This document shows positions 53,624-63,605 of a stretch of DNA of 64,000 bases, piece by piece (position 1 is the stretch's first letter; each line of letters begins with the position of its first letter). The translations under genes were made by a program, and so were the position numbers. The notes beneath the pieces were generated by a model. The model saw nothing but the letters and a program-made list of their open reading frames with translations, was not told the DNA's origin and ran no database searches. Source of the DNA: Liopterus haemorrhoidalis. Lineage: Eukaryota > Arthropoda > Insecta > Coleoptera > Dytiscidae. The stretch is from the NCBI GenBank assembly GCA_963971575.1, contig OZ020618.1:35479668-35543667 (forward strand), in the 5' to 3' direction.

Positions 53624-54415
53624 TAGAGATGGGAATTTCGGCTCTGTTTGCGGAACCGGATCAGTGGAGGTCGTTCAGTTTGTTGAGCCGGTTCATTGAT
53701 CCAGCCCAGTAATCCGGTTAAGTAAACATGTTTCCGAGACACTGGTCGGTCGTTCGTTCGTAGGTAGAACGTCGCTTAGAGCCGGCTCTTGCAGTATATG
53801 AACTGGAAACATGTTTCCGAGACACAGGTCGGTCGGTCGTTCGTTCGTAGGTAGATCGTAGCTTAGAGCCGGTTCTTGCTTAAAGCCGGTTCTTGCAATA
53901 TATGAACTGTAAACATGATCCCGAGACACAGGTTGGTCGGTCATTCGTTCGTAGGTAGAATGTCGCTTAGCCCTGGCTCTTATCTAACATTTTTGAAACA
54001 AACAATTCATTTTATGTAGCTACTGTATTTTAAACCAGATGTGTTAAGTTTATGGCGATGTTTATTGCCCTTATAAATCGGACATCTGGGATTTGGGCAA
54101 TATTTTTAATATTTATATATAGTATGGTTGTAAGAAAATACAGACTAAGCCTATTAGTTTCAAATAAACTGCCCTACAAATTGATGACAAAATACACTTT
54201 ATCATAATACATTACAAGCCGAGTTCTCGCGAAGTTCAACATGACATCGATCCAGATCCGGTTCACTCCGGTCACTGCTCACAATCGCCCGACCAATCGT
54301 ATCCTTGAAACTTGAAACTATACAGTGAGCCGTGAGCCGGCTCATTTCAAATTGGTGAACCGTGTCACTTCGGTCAGTGTACTGAGCCGGTTCGTTCATG
54401 AACGGCCCATCTCTA
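53624..54415. mobile_element. hAT MITE with internal tandem repeats
   Basis: ATTTCAAC is duplicated at 53616-53623 and 54416-54423 and is single at the matching place in R copy 2 (inverted at 62072-62079). The termini are TAGAGATGGG and CCCATCTCTA. Inside, an ~85-115-bp unit (AAACATG(T)TTCCGAGACAC, GGTCGGTCGTTCGTTCG, TAGGTAGA) occurs three times from 53725 to 53970. GAGCCGGTTC motifs appear near both ends. Confidence 0.93.
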
Positions 54416-54542
54416 ATTTCAACACTTCCCACTGGTTATTAAATTTACGCTTTTAAAAATTAAATGCAACATTTGCCAAAATATAACTAAAATTTTGACA
54501 AAATAATTTATACAAAATAAAAATGCAAAAAAGAAAAAATAA

Positions 54543-54620
54543 AAATTGAAGGGATTCGAACAGAGTTTCTTACAGTAGTTTCGAATCACGAAACGACAAC
54601 CTTACCACTGTACTACGTAG
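54543..54620 (-). other. tRNA-like module in R copy 1
   Basis: On minus: GTAGTACAGTGGTAAGG (A-box-like), GTTTC-GTGATTC-GAAAC (a perfect 5-bp anticodon-type arm with a 7-base loop, GAT in the anticodon position), and CTGTTCGAATCCC (B-box-like). The acceptor and T stems do not pair, so it is not a working tRNA. Confidence 0.5.
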
Positions 54621-54667
54621 GTTCACTCCTTTACTATGTTAAATAGCGGATTAAATATTTTACATAT

Positions 54668-55723
54668 CGTCGGCTGAAAATAATAAGGTTGTATGTCGAA
54701 GTGTATTACATTTGAGACTACAAGCTTCAAAAATTTTGACATGGAAAAAACCAATATAAGTCTACAATACATGGAAGAAATTTTTTTAATAACTATATAT
54801 TGATATGTTATTGTCATTAACGCATTATTTGAAAAAAAAAAATTGAATAATACCATTTTAACAATTTGAAAAATGAACATACAACTTTGTGATTAAGAAA
54901 AACGCGAAACTTAGTACCTTAACGTTACATACAGCTTTGTAGTTCAGAGTAATATCGGGGGGAAATTCAGTTTATAGGTAAAGCTTCAGTTTTTAGGTTT
55001 CTCAAAATTGTTAAAAAGGTACCAGAAAAGGTAAAAGAAATGTTAGTCTCGTATTAAATTTTTATTTGATTAAATAACACAAATTAAACAATATGTTTGC
55101 AAAATAATAACAAATTAAACATTAATCTTACAAAAAGTTAAGATAAATTAAGATAATTTGACCTGAAACTGAAACATTCTAAATAAAAAAAATTAAACGA
55201 AATAAATTGTATTTTTATTATTTTCTTGAGATTTACTATCTTGGCAATATTGTTTCATAATAAGATTTATCCATAGCAGGCATCCAATCCAGCATAGATT
55301 TTAAAGCGATTACCTTGTTTTCTGGTAACGGATTTTTATTTGTAGAAACCTCAATGTCTCTAAATATATTTAACAAGTCTTCAAGACCTTGGTTTTTCTT
55401 TTTAATATTTTTTGTAACCCAGGTGCCCGAAAAAGATGTTTTATATTTAACATAAAAAATGTTGTATGTCAAACATACAACCATAAATTATGAATTAAAA
55501 AAAATCAATTAAAACACAAGGGTGTATGTTTTAACATACAACTATGTTTTGTAAATTTTTTATTTTTTAAGACATACAACTATGGTTTTCTGTTTTTTTC
55601 TCAGACAATGCTATCTTATGGAAATTATTGGAACAAGTAGGTTACGTGACATACGACTCTATAGTATTGAAAAGTGCATTTGACAAAAAATGTCACATAC
55701 AACCTTATTATTTTCAGCCGACG
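54668..55723. mobile_element. Unclassified DNA transposon with perfect 29-bp TIR
   Basis: CGTCGGCTGAAAATAATAAG plus GTTGTATGT is identical and inverted at both ends (54668-54696 and 55695-55723), with ATAT on each side. R copy 2 has the uninterrupted site at ~61830. The interior repeats (A)CATACAAC or its complement at least seven times, several as inverted pairs (GTTGTATGTCAAACATACAAC). There is one short minus frame. A 4-bp duplication suits few superfamilies (Sola is one), but I do not assign it. Confidence 0.88.
55236..55484 (-). pseudogene. Possible transposase C-terminus in the unclassified TIR element
   Basis: The 82-codon frame begins inside an ACATACAAC pair, so its first residues (MVVCLTY) are probably not native. 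From YVKYKTSFSGTWVTKN to NKNPLPENKVIALKSMLDWM and a YY..ILPR end it looks coding: a basic strand-like start, then a helix and a terminal Tyr/Leu-Pro motif. Some insect transposases end similarly. No catalytic region is present. Homology is unproven. Confidence 0.4.
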
Positions 55724-56239
55724 ATATTTTAGTTAAAAACACAAAAAATGCGTTATTTTCCGAAAACATAATCTGATCCAAAATTCCTGTTGTACTATTC
55801 CGGTTCACACCAATATACATTACTTAGAATTTTTTCAGATTTGTAGGTTAAACCATCTGGGCTACAGGGTGTGGGACAAAAATTTTTTTTGCACAATTTT
55901 GGCAAAAATCGCCTCAAAATAATTTATTTTTCAAAAACTAAATTTTGATCGTTAATCCACGTACCAAGTGCTTTCATTTGGTAAAAATATATATTTTTTT
56001 CGATGAGCATATATTTGTTTATATTTTTAGGGGGATATGATTTTTAGATGTTTTAGTATTTTTCCTATGTGCGGGTCAAAGAGTTGTATGAGCATGCCAA
56101 ATTTCAACTCTCTAGATTTAGCCGTTTGGCTACAATTTTTACCGAACAGACAGACAGACGACAAAATGACGGTATAAGGATTTTTTGGTCATACCTACAA
56201 AACCCTAAAAATAACTTTTACAATATATTAAATCTTGAT

Positions 56240-56690
56240 TTAATGATTTTCTTCCTCATCACTGCTCGATACAACTAAATATAAATGTTTTTTCAGTTGA
56301 TTGATAATATCATCTTCACTCTCTGAATCTTTTTTATAATTTGCGTTTTCCGGCCTATTTAAAAAGTCTGTAATTTTGGTTTGCCTGCCGTTCCTTAAAA
56401 GCTTGTTGCAGAATGTCTGTTTCGGAAATAGGCAATTTTCCAGCTCCCTTTTGATTTTTAGGCTTCTTTTAACGCATGGATCTGCATTAAAGAAATACAT
56501 ATATTCTAAATTTTTTGCTAAGCTTATGCCTTCTTTAAATGTAATTTTATATAATTTCCTTAAAGTCAAAACCTTCGCCTCCATTCGATTGCGCAAGTTC
56601 TAATATGCCAACAATTTCATTTTCTGATGATACGCGGTCGTTTTCTATTTCATCTTAAGAAAGGAAAGACGCCAGAATTGTCTAGGTCTT
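56240..56690 (-). pseudogene. Pogo/Tigger-like transposase C-terminus
   Basis: A minus frame of 118 codons, with a related frame upstream to ~56690 (ENDRVSSENEIVGILELAQS), ends RQTKITDFLNRPEN and an acidic tail with SSDEEEN. Tigger/pogo transposases end with a similar sequence: a helical segment, then QTxITDFFxK. The preceding helices (LEYMYFFNADPCVKRSLKIK) fit. The catalytic domain and the N-terminal CENP-B-like domains are absent; only ~200 bases separate this relic from the right terminus. Confidence 0.68.
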
Positions 56691-56913
56691 TGTAAAAGAA
56701 ACTCGTATTTGTTATCTTCTGTATTTCATTGTGCTTTAAAAAAATAAATTAATTATTAAAAACAAAAAATCTAGTTTTTTAAATATAATTTACGTCATAT
56801 ACTTACACAACCGTGTTGTAAGAAGCCGCGTTGTAGGAGGATTACCGCAAATTTTCAATCGTGTTAGATCGAAACCGTGTTACTGAAAGGTTGTTGTAAG
56901 AGGGTTATCTGTA

Positions 56914-59245
56914 TATTGTTTTTGTGTTACTGTTGCTCCGTGGTAGACGTAACAATAGAACGTGGGTTGGAATACTTAAATTTTTTTTGTGCAGTCAGCT
57001 CAAGGGTCGACTCAGCCTCATGTATTTAATACTTAAAATAATTACATTTTTATACAGCATGTAGGACCCATCAAAATCGCCATTATATGTACTGGAGGTG
57101 TGGGAACCTATTATTTTGTTTATTAATTATTTTAAATTTCTGATAACAACATAATGGTCAAAGAAATAAAACAGCCATCCATTGAAATATATGCTTATTT
57201 TGGTTGATAGTTGATTAGTTGATTTGCGGGTAACGTTAACCCGTTAGTTGCGGATCAAGCAAGCTTTCATAATGAACACAACCATTACCTTTATGCACAC
57301 ATAGAGAACATTAACTGCAAATTATTATGTACGGTCTGTGTTTTGCGGGGTCATAAACGCAACACTTGCTGATGGTCACACTAACCATGCCCTTTGTCGT
57401 AATTAACCTATAAATGTTCTCCTGTACAATTGTTGCACTAAAGAAGTTCATTTTATATTACTGCCCACAATAAAACAACAATGTATATACTGGCATTGTC
57501 TTAATATTAAATTGTGTCATTCCTAGAATAATAATTTACTTTGTATTTTTATAAATAAACTAAACAATGTGCTATATTGAAAACTACTTTAAAATTAATT
57601 AAGTCTGATAAATATTCAAGAAAATAAGATATTAAGAATGTAATTAATTTTAAATGGAAAAAGTGCAAACGAAAGTAATAAAAATATGTAATATAAAAAG
57701 AATGTAGGTTGAAGAAGAATCTTCTAGATATGAAATCGATGAAATTGTTTTCAGTGTAGGTATGTCGCGCCCGCAAGGCTCATATTGTTATTTAATTTAT
57801 ATTCAATTCACAAAAACTTTTTGTGTTTTGAAAAAATATTGGGAAGCACTATGTGCCATTTTCAACATTATTTTTCATTAATATCAATTCTATACTGACC
57901 TGTTCAGAGTGCACTTCGCTTGTCGATTTGTCATTTAAAAGTTTCTAAGTAAAATTACGCGTTTCTGCCGAGTGTTAAGTGATATCTCACCCTCTTTGTG
58001 TTATCATTTAATTTTTTGCGCATCAACACCTGTTGAACAACCCATTTAAGGACCCAGGAACCTGTTTTTTGGGACACCAGTACCACGTAATATAAAACTG
58101 GGAATAATATTCTACATATTTATGACTGAAACCATCACACTGTAAGTCTATTCCAATTTTACATTAATTCATTTTCATTGTTTATTTAATATTTCTTATA
58201 CATTTGTTTCTATCTGCAAGTTATCGCATCAGCGCCGTAACTTGTAGATTTTGGTTCGCACACCCTGGTCTATTGATCACGTGTGTATTTTTGACATTTA
58301 AATTTAGTAATTTTGTATTTTTTGTTTAATATTAATTTTGTAATCAATTATCAATTTTATATAATAGTTTATTTTTTGTGGTACTGTATTTAATTTTTGT
58401 GATGTACACATCGAGTTGAGCAGCGTCTACCACATTGTTTGTCACTTGGCTGGGGTTTTTAGAGACATCGTGGGATTTTCTAGGATTGGTTCCTTCATAG
58501 CCAATACTTGTGGGCTTAGGATTTTACCCGTCTACACCCCAGCTAGGGCTACCATTCCCTTGTCTCCTAGAGCAGCCCCAAGGAACAGAAGTGTCTATAT
58601 TCCTTTCCTTTTCATCTAGGCCGTACGTGTATTCCCCAGGTACTCAACTAGGAGCGTCTCCGAATCACCAGCATCACTGTATCTATCTTCTAGCCTTCTG
58701 GTGCTCTCCGCCGCGAAGACCATTTTGTGTGAAAGTCTGGTCATCCCTACCCTACATAGGTTAGGAGCGGGCTCCACAGTGTACATCTCTACTCTAAGGT
58801 AAAAGGTCTTTAAATGAAGCACTTGGTAAAGCTTCACAAATATTAGGTATACTTCGGTTTTAACAAAAGTCTGATCAAGACCATATGACGTTAGGGTGTT
58901 ATTATAATAAATGTACTGATGTCTTTCTTTCTCAGTCATTGTGGCATATTATAAATTAATTTCAATAGCGTAGTTTGTCACTCTGCTTTGTTTCTCGTTT
59001 GTTTGTGAAAATTCTCTGTTTGTGAGTTAGTCCTAGATTCTAACGTTATTCTAAATGAACCAAAGCCGGAAAATCTGGTGGGCGTGGCTTAACTCTAAAA
59101 TAATACTCAATCCACATCACAGAAGCTCTTGATCACACTTCTCTTATAGTAAAAGTAATTTTACATCTACTGTGCAATTTTTAGAACCATTCCGTTCCTG
59201 AATTGCCTGGAATTTTTCATCAGTATATTGTTGAATTTCGCGCGT
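56914..59245. other. Gene-free stretch; GC-richer block at 58.4-58.8 kb
   Basis: No confident gene. At 58430-58800 the composition is more even and overlapping frames of 67-107 codons exist on both strands. The minus frame contains RVEMYTVEPAPNLCRVGMTR and RLEDRYSDAGDSETLLVEYL, which looks protein-like but is not recognised. The remainder is AT-rich. Confidence 0.4.
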
Positions 59246-59447
59246 CAGTGCCGGATTTACCTTTTATGGATCGTAGGAATAGATAGAATGGGGGTCCTAA
59301 AGTAAGTCGGATTGAAGTGATTAGAAAAAAATAAATAAAATAAATAAGTAAAAAATCGAAAAAAGGAAAAACCAGGCTATTCCAGGGTCCCAAAATTACG
59401 AGGCGCCAGACCCAAGCCTACTTAGACCACACGTTAATCCGGCACAA
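59246..59447. repeat. hAT-like MITE
   Basis: CAGTGCCGGATTTACC at the left mirrors TTGTGCCGGATTAACG read inward from the right. It is non-coding. The 8-bp flanks (TCGCGCGT and TATTGAAC) do not match, so the duplication is lost or the ends are misjudged. Confidence 0.48.
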
Positions 59448-59717
59448 TATTGAACTGTCTGTTTGCTTAGTTAATTACCACTCAATACTTCGAGTAATAT
59501 CTCAAAAAAGTCAAAATTCTTTAAGCCATGCATTGAATCTTCGGAGACAAAACTTTTAGGCGATTATCATTGATTAAATGGAAAACGCCATTTATGTAAA
59601 CTTGGTTATGTATTTCATTTCAAACAGGACGTTATATTGTCACATGGGTGGTTTGATGAAAAACAACTCCTAGTTTTAACAACAACGTTTATTAAATTGT
59701 CACTAGTTATAATAACA

Positions 59718-60735
59718 GTTTTTATTTATTTACTTATTTATTTATTTGTGATAAGAATTTACAGGTCAGAACCCAAATAATACAATAAATACATAATAAA
59801 CATGTGTAAATTAACAAATATTAAAATAAGTTCATATTAATTTACAAAAAAGAAAAAAATAATACTAATATTAACAATACAAATACAAATATCATAAAAT
59901 GAATTGTTCGTGCAGAGTCGAGACAAGCTTCTTAAATGACCCCAAAGTCTGATCTTATATGTCTATGGAATTCTGACTCTTCTCGTATAGGGAATTGAAC
60001 ACATGGCATATCCTGTCAATTCATGCATTATCTCCATAAATAGTCCTATGCTGACGGATCTGGAACGTGCTTTTGCTCCTCGTGGCTCTACTGGGCACCC
60101 TAATTGGAATGTTGCTCAGGAGTTCAGGCGATGGTATTGTCCCGTTTAATATTTTGTGCAGGAAACATAGCCCGCTCACATCTCGTCTCAAACAAAGTGA
60201 CTGTAAGCCTACCAAGGTCCTATTTTGTTCATCTGATAGCATGGTGCGGTCAAGATGCAATTTGTAGGTATCTTACAAATTTGCTCTGCACATTTTCGAA
60301 TCGTTTACTAAACGTTGATTGTTGTGGGTTCCACATCACGCTCGCATATTCTGAATGACTTCTAAAAAATGCAAAGTACATCGTCTTTGTAGCATTTATG
60401 CTTATAAAATTGGCACTATATCGCTTTGTGAAGCCTAATTTCCTCAATGATTTTTTACATACAGTGTCTATATGATTTTCAAATGAAACGCTACTTGTAA
60501 ATATAACGCCAAGATCTATTACTTCAATCACTACTTTTTGTTCCATTAATCGAATAGGGAAATGATGATGGATTCCTTTTTTTGGAAAAACATATACGAC
60601 AGCATTTATCCTCATTAAGGGCCAAAGAGTTGTTGCTGTACCATTCTGCTATTGCGTCTAAGTCATGTTGGATGTTAATAAAATCTAAAGGAGTTTTAAC
60701 CGATAAGCAATGTTTCATAGGAGCTAGGAAAAGCT
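59718..60735 (-). pseudogene. LINE-5: RT thumb fragment of a jockey/CR1-group LINE
   Basis: Minus frames give a decayed FADD context (ELFLAPMKHCLS at ~60725), LNEDKCCRICFSKKRNP, VIDLGVIFTSSVSFENHID, KKSLRKLGFTKRYSANF and YASVMWNPQQSTFSKRFE, then LQSLCLRRDVSGLCFLHKIL. This is the order seen in LINE-1 from its FADD to its end. The 3' tail is (TTTA)n-like at ~59718-59752. The 5' end is cut at the catalytic motif. Three frames are needed, so it is dead. Confidence 0.83.
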
Positions 60736-60832
60736 CCCGTTCACCCCGCGCTGGTCGGGATTGCTTTGAACTTACCTCCTAGCGGAGGTTGCCTATCAGG
60801 GAGTCTAGAATCTTGGTGAAGTGTTCCTCCGT

Positions 60833-61000
60833 TCACATGGGTCTACCTATTGCCTGGTCTACTCGGTGTATGTTGTCAGAATTGTAGTCGTTGCCGTGGT
60901 TTAGTAGAATGTTGTAGACGAGTTGGCTAGGTTCCTCTTCCTGGCTTCCGTATGACATTAATTTGCTTATTACTCCGGTTAACCTTGTTCCGCTATTCAT
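60833..61000 (-). CDS. Uncharacterised exon-like ORF
   Basis: The ATG at 61000 opens a 55-codon frame (MNSGTRLTGVISKLMSYG, then QLVYNILLNHGNDYNSDNIH and VDQAIGRPM) ending in TGA. The same frame continues past the stop as TEEHFTKILDSLIGNLR. A consensus splice donor, AG|GTAAGT, follows at ~60775-60782. Base composition is more balanced than its neighbours. I do not recognise the protein. It may be an exon of a decayed gene or a scrap of a TE; the LINE-5 break is 100 bases further on. Confidence 0.28.
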   Translation of the reverse strand: MNSGTRLTGVISKLMSYGSQEEEPSQLVYNILLNHGNDYNSDNIHRVDQAIGRPM

Positions 61001-61309
61001 TCGCCATGATAAACATTACTTAATTCCGAGAATACAAAGCATTACCTATTTAAGATAAGTCTGCTTGACGCTGACAAATAGTTTCTTAATCCAACAGCTG
61101 TATGCCACAATGTCTAAGACCCGGTATTACAGTGAAGGCTTAAATATTGGTTTAGCTAAACTTAAGCTTTAGCTTAAACCAATGAACAGTATATCAGTGT
61201 AAAGTTTAGCTAAATTCGTATTCGAATCTTTTTTGTTTATGTTGGCAATACATTTCTTGAAATTTGAGTATTTCACGTATCACGGTAGATGGCAATAGTA
61301 TCACAATCG

Positions 61310-62512
61310 TTTTTAGGGTTTTGTAGGTATGACCAAAAAACCCTTATACCGTCATTTTGTCGTCTGACTGTCTGTATGTCTGTCTGTCTGTTCGGTAAAA
61401 ATTGTAGCCAAACGGCTAAACCTAGAGAGTTAAAATTTGGCATGCTTATACAACTCATTGACCCGCACATAGGAAATATACCAAAATATCTAAAAAACAT
61501 ATCCCCAAAAAATAGAAACAAATATGTGCACACTAAAAAAAATATATATATTTTTTAAATTCTGAGTAGGGTATCAAATGAAAGCCTTTAGTACGTGGAT
61601 TAACGATCAAAATTTTATTTTTGCAAAATAAATTATTTTGATGCGATTTTTGCCAAAATTGTGCATAAAAATGTTTGTCCCACACCCTGTAGCCCAGATG
61701 GTTTAAACAAAAAATCTGAAAAAATTCTAAGTAATGTACATTTGTGTGAACCGGAGTAGTACAACAGGAATTTTTGATCAGATTATGTTTTCGGAAAATA
61801 ACGCTTTTTTTGTGTTTTTTGCTTGACCATGTAAAATATTTAATGATATTATGTAGTACAGTAAACAAAGTGCTTCGATGGTGTAATGCTTGGAATACTG
61901 GCGTTCTAATTTGCAAACTCGAGTTGAATCCGGCCTCGAGACAATTGCATTATTTCAGTTTTTTTTTTGCATTTTTATTTTGTTTAAATTATTTTTTCAA
62001 AATTCTAGTTATTTTTGGACAAATATTGCATTTAATTTTTAAAAGCGTAAATTTAGTAACCAGTGGAAATTGTTGAAATTGAATACTCTTGGACTTACAA
62101 CCAAGTAACTTAAATATAATACTGTGGATACAAGTAAAAAAATAAAATATATAAAATATATGTTATGTGTTGTGTTGAAATGTCTGTATCATATTAGTGC
62201 CTAAATATATTACTGCTATACTGCTATTTATATTCCTATAAATACACGAAATCAGAAGGGCGGAGCTTATGACTAAAACAACCAATGGAAGCCATAATCG
62301 CAATTTTCAAAATCTTATTGAACCTTGCTATATAAAAAAAATACTGCACATATTTAGAAACCTACATGATATTAGGCATTCGAATAAAAATTAACAAAAA
62401 AAATATATATTTTAATATAAAATTTGTTTTGGCATCCCAAATAATCATTATTCACTTACTAAATACCTGCGAGATCCTGAAATGTGTGAAAATTCACACT
62501 TCACATAAATTT
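61310..62512 (-). repeat. Family R, copy 2, uninterrupted
   Basis: The inverted relative of copy 1 runs without a break from TTTTTAGGGTTTTGTAGG to the hairpin GTGTGAAAATTCACAC. It supplies the single-copy target for LINE-2, for the hAT MITE at 53.6 kb and for the TIR element at 54.7 kb. A (GTCT)n run lies near its start and a tRNA-like module at 61868-61940. Confidence 0.8.
61868..61940 (+). other. tRNA-like module in R copy 2
   Basis: TTCGATGGTGTAATGCTTGG resembles an A-box region and GAGTTGAATCCGG a B box, ~45 bases apart. It occupies the same position in R as the module at 54543-54620 but differs strongly in its centre. Stems are weak. Confidence 0.42.
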
Positions 62513-62589
62513 TTTGTTTATAATTTATTGTATTTATTTTAATATATTATTGTATTTATTATGTATTTATTTTAATATAATATTTTATA

Positions 62590-62975
62590 GATTGCATAAT
62601 ATTTTATAAATATTTTTCTTTGAGGAGCAATGTCTTGAAATACTATCCAAACGCATTTCTTTGCTGTTGTTTGGCGAATACCAGTAAAATCTCCAGCTGT
62701 TATTTATCAAGAAATTTTCTGTGGCTAAATACCGAAAGCTTAATAATAATGCATTTATTGGATGTAGAGCATTGCTCCTAACAAATAAGTAATTAAATAT
62801 TACACATTCATGTGTTCGGTTTTTAAATCAAATACAGCAATATTAATGCCCGAAATTATATTTAAATACGTCCCAATTTGTTCTTGTTTTGTCAGGCAGA
62901 TACTTGGATGGACAATCTCAATCTACTATTAAATTCTAAATCGTTCCATATATTAATATTGTTTTCTATAAATCT
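62590..62975 (-). pseudogene. Harbinger transposase N-terminal half, decayed
   Basis: The minus strand gives WNDLEFNSRLRLS at ~62935, then ALHPINALLLLSFRYLATEN at ~62770, and after a slip GDFTGIRQTTAKKCVW at ~62680. These match the order WxDxEFxxRFRLS, SPMxQLLLTLRYLATG, GDFTGIHQTTA of Harbinger transposases, and the same segments of Harbinger-1 at 27.6-27.9 kb. The catalytic D-D-E part is missing. Stops and shifts are frequent. Confidence 0.72.
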
Positions 62976-63254
62976 GTACTTCATCATCACGAATCTCATA
63001 ATTAAAGATAAAAATTATAATGTTCTATCAAATTCATTATTCTATATTAATTTTGACAATTCAAATTGAGACTATTATAGGTTATAATTTCAAGCTTAAG
63101 GTTTAAGCGACCACTAGTGCACCGCTTAAGTTAAACTGCTAGCTTAAACCTAAACCGACACTGATATACTCCATTTTGAAATAAACTAAAACCTAAGCTG
63201 CGAATCGAGTTTTAACTTATACTGTAATACTGAGCCTAAGTGTCGCAGTTCTTA

Positions 63255-63605
63255 GTAGGATAACCTCTGTGACAATATAAAAGTTCTTCCCTTTTGTTTG
63301 CCTAAGAAAAGGTCTGGAGCGGTTAAACCTAGAGCTTTCGGTGACCATTAGGTGGTACCGCCTCTTGAGATTAGTAGGTCTGGAAACATTTTCTTCATAA
63401 CTAAGATTATGGCTCGTGCTGTTTGGCAAGTACCGCCATGTTTCTGTATACACATGTTGTCCAAAAATTTTCTAATTACTAATACTGAAAGTTTTCGATC
63501 ATCTCACGGTAGTAGTCCCGATTAACAGTTATAGCGTTACCATCTTTGCTGCTATAAAATCAAATTACACCACCTGACGAAATTCCACTCTACACTGTAA
63601 CTCTG
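63255..63605 (-). pseudogene. Tc3-like transposase fragment
   Basis: The minus strand reads RVTV, stop, SGISSGGVI, then KDGNAITVNRDYYREMIENF at ~63530. After a break come IQKHGGTCQTARAI at ~63430 and PDLLISRGGTT, and then PKALGLTAPDLFLG. In Tc3-like enzymes these correspond to VTVWCG, VNGxRYxxM, FQQDGATCHTA and PRSCDLTPLDYFLWG. The second catalytic Asp (DGA) is changed to HGG. The start of the gene is not found to the right. The annotated 78-codon frame at 63217-63453 is in the wrong frame for this protein. Confidence 0.68.

Larger units (their letters stand above)
46906..56211 (+). repeat. Family R, copy 1, interrupted by three insertions
   Basis: Segments 46906-47028, 53444-53623, 54416-54667 and 55724-56211 are collinear with the inverted, continuous copy at 61310-62512. 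One end is a perfect hairpin around GTGTGAATTTTCACAC. The other holds (CAGA)n and CCTACAAAACCCTAAAA. It contains a tRNA-like module at ~54543-54620. No coding sequence and no known superfamily terminus were found. The intact length is ~1.2 kb. Confidence 0.75.
46462..56911 (-). mobile_element. Pogo/Tigger-like element, outermost layer of the nest
   Basis: The left terminus, read across the SINE target duplication, is CAGGCAACCCTCCTACAACA. The right terminus read inward is CAGATAACCCTCTTACAACA. TA flanks both (46460-46461 and 56912-56913). A pogo-type transposase C-terminus lies near the right end on minus. After subtracting the insertions, only ~1 kb of this element remains. That both ends belong to one copy is an inference from terminus matching and from the continuity of family R between them; two separate partial copies are the alternative. 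Confidence 0.62.
61118..63236. mobile_element. Harbinger-2: PIF/Harbinger element hosting R copy 2
   Basis: TAA flanks both ends (61115-61117 and 63237-63239). The termini are GACCCGGTATTACAGT and, inward from the right, GGCTCAGTATTACAGT (12 of 16 match). The subterminal zones on both sides repeat AGCTTAAACC/GGTTTAGCTAA. A Harbinger transposase relic inside (62590-62975) independently supports the class. The R copy at 61310-62512 was inserted later. Confidence 0.72.

Noticed and set aside
54543..54620. Functional tRNA gene with GAT anticodon
   Set aside because: Only the anticodon-type arm pairs; the T and acceptor stems fail and it sits inside repeat R.
60067..60358. Plus frames opposite LINE-5
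   Set aside because: They are shadows of the minus-strand RT thumb relic.
63217..63453. 78-codon minus frame as a gene
   Set aside because: A neighbouring frame over the same bases matches Tc3-like transposase motifs, so this frame is off by a shift.
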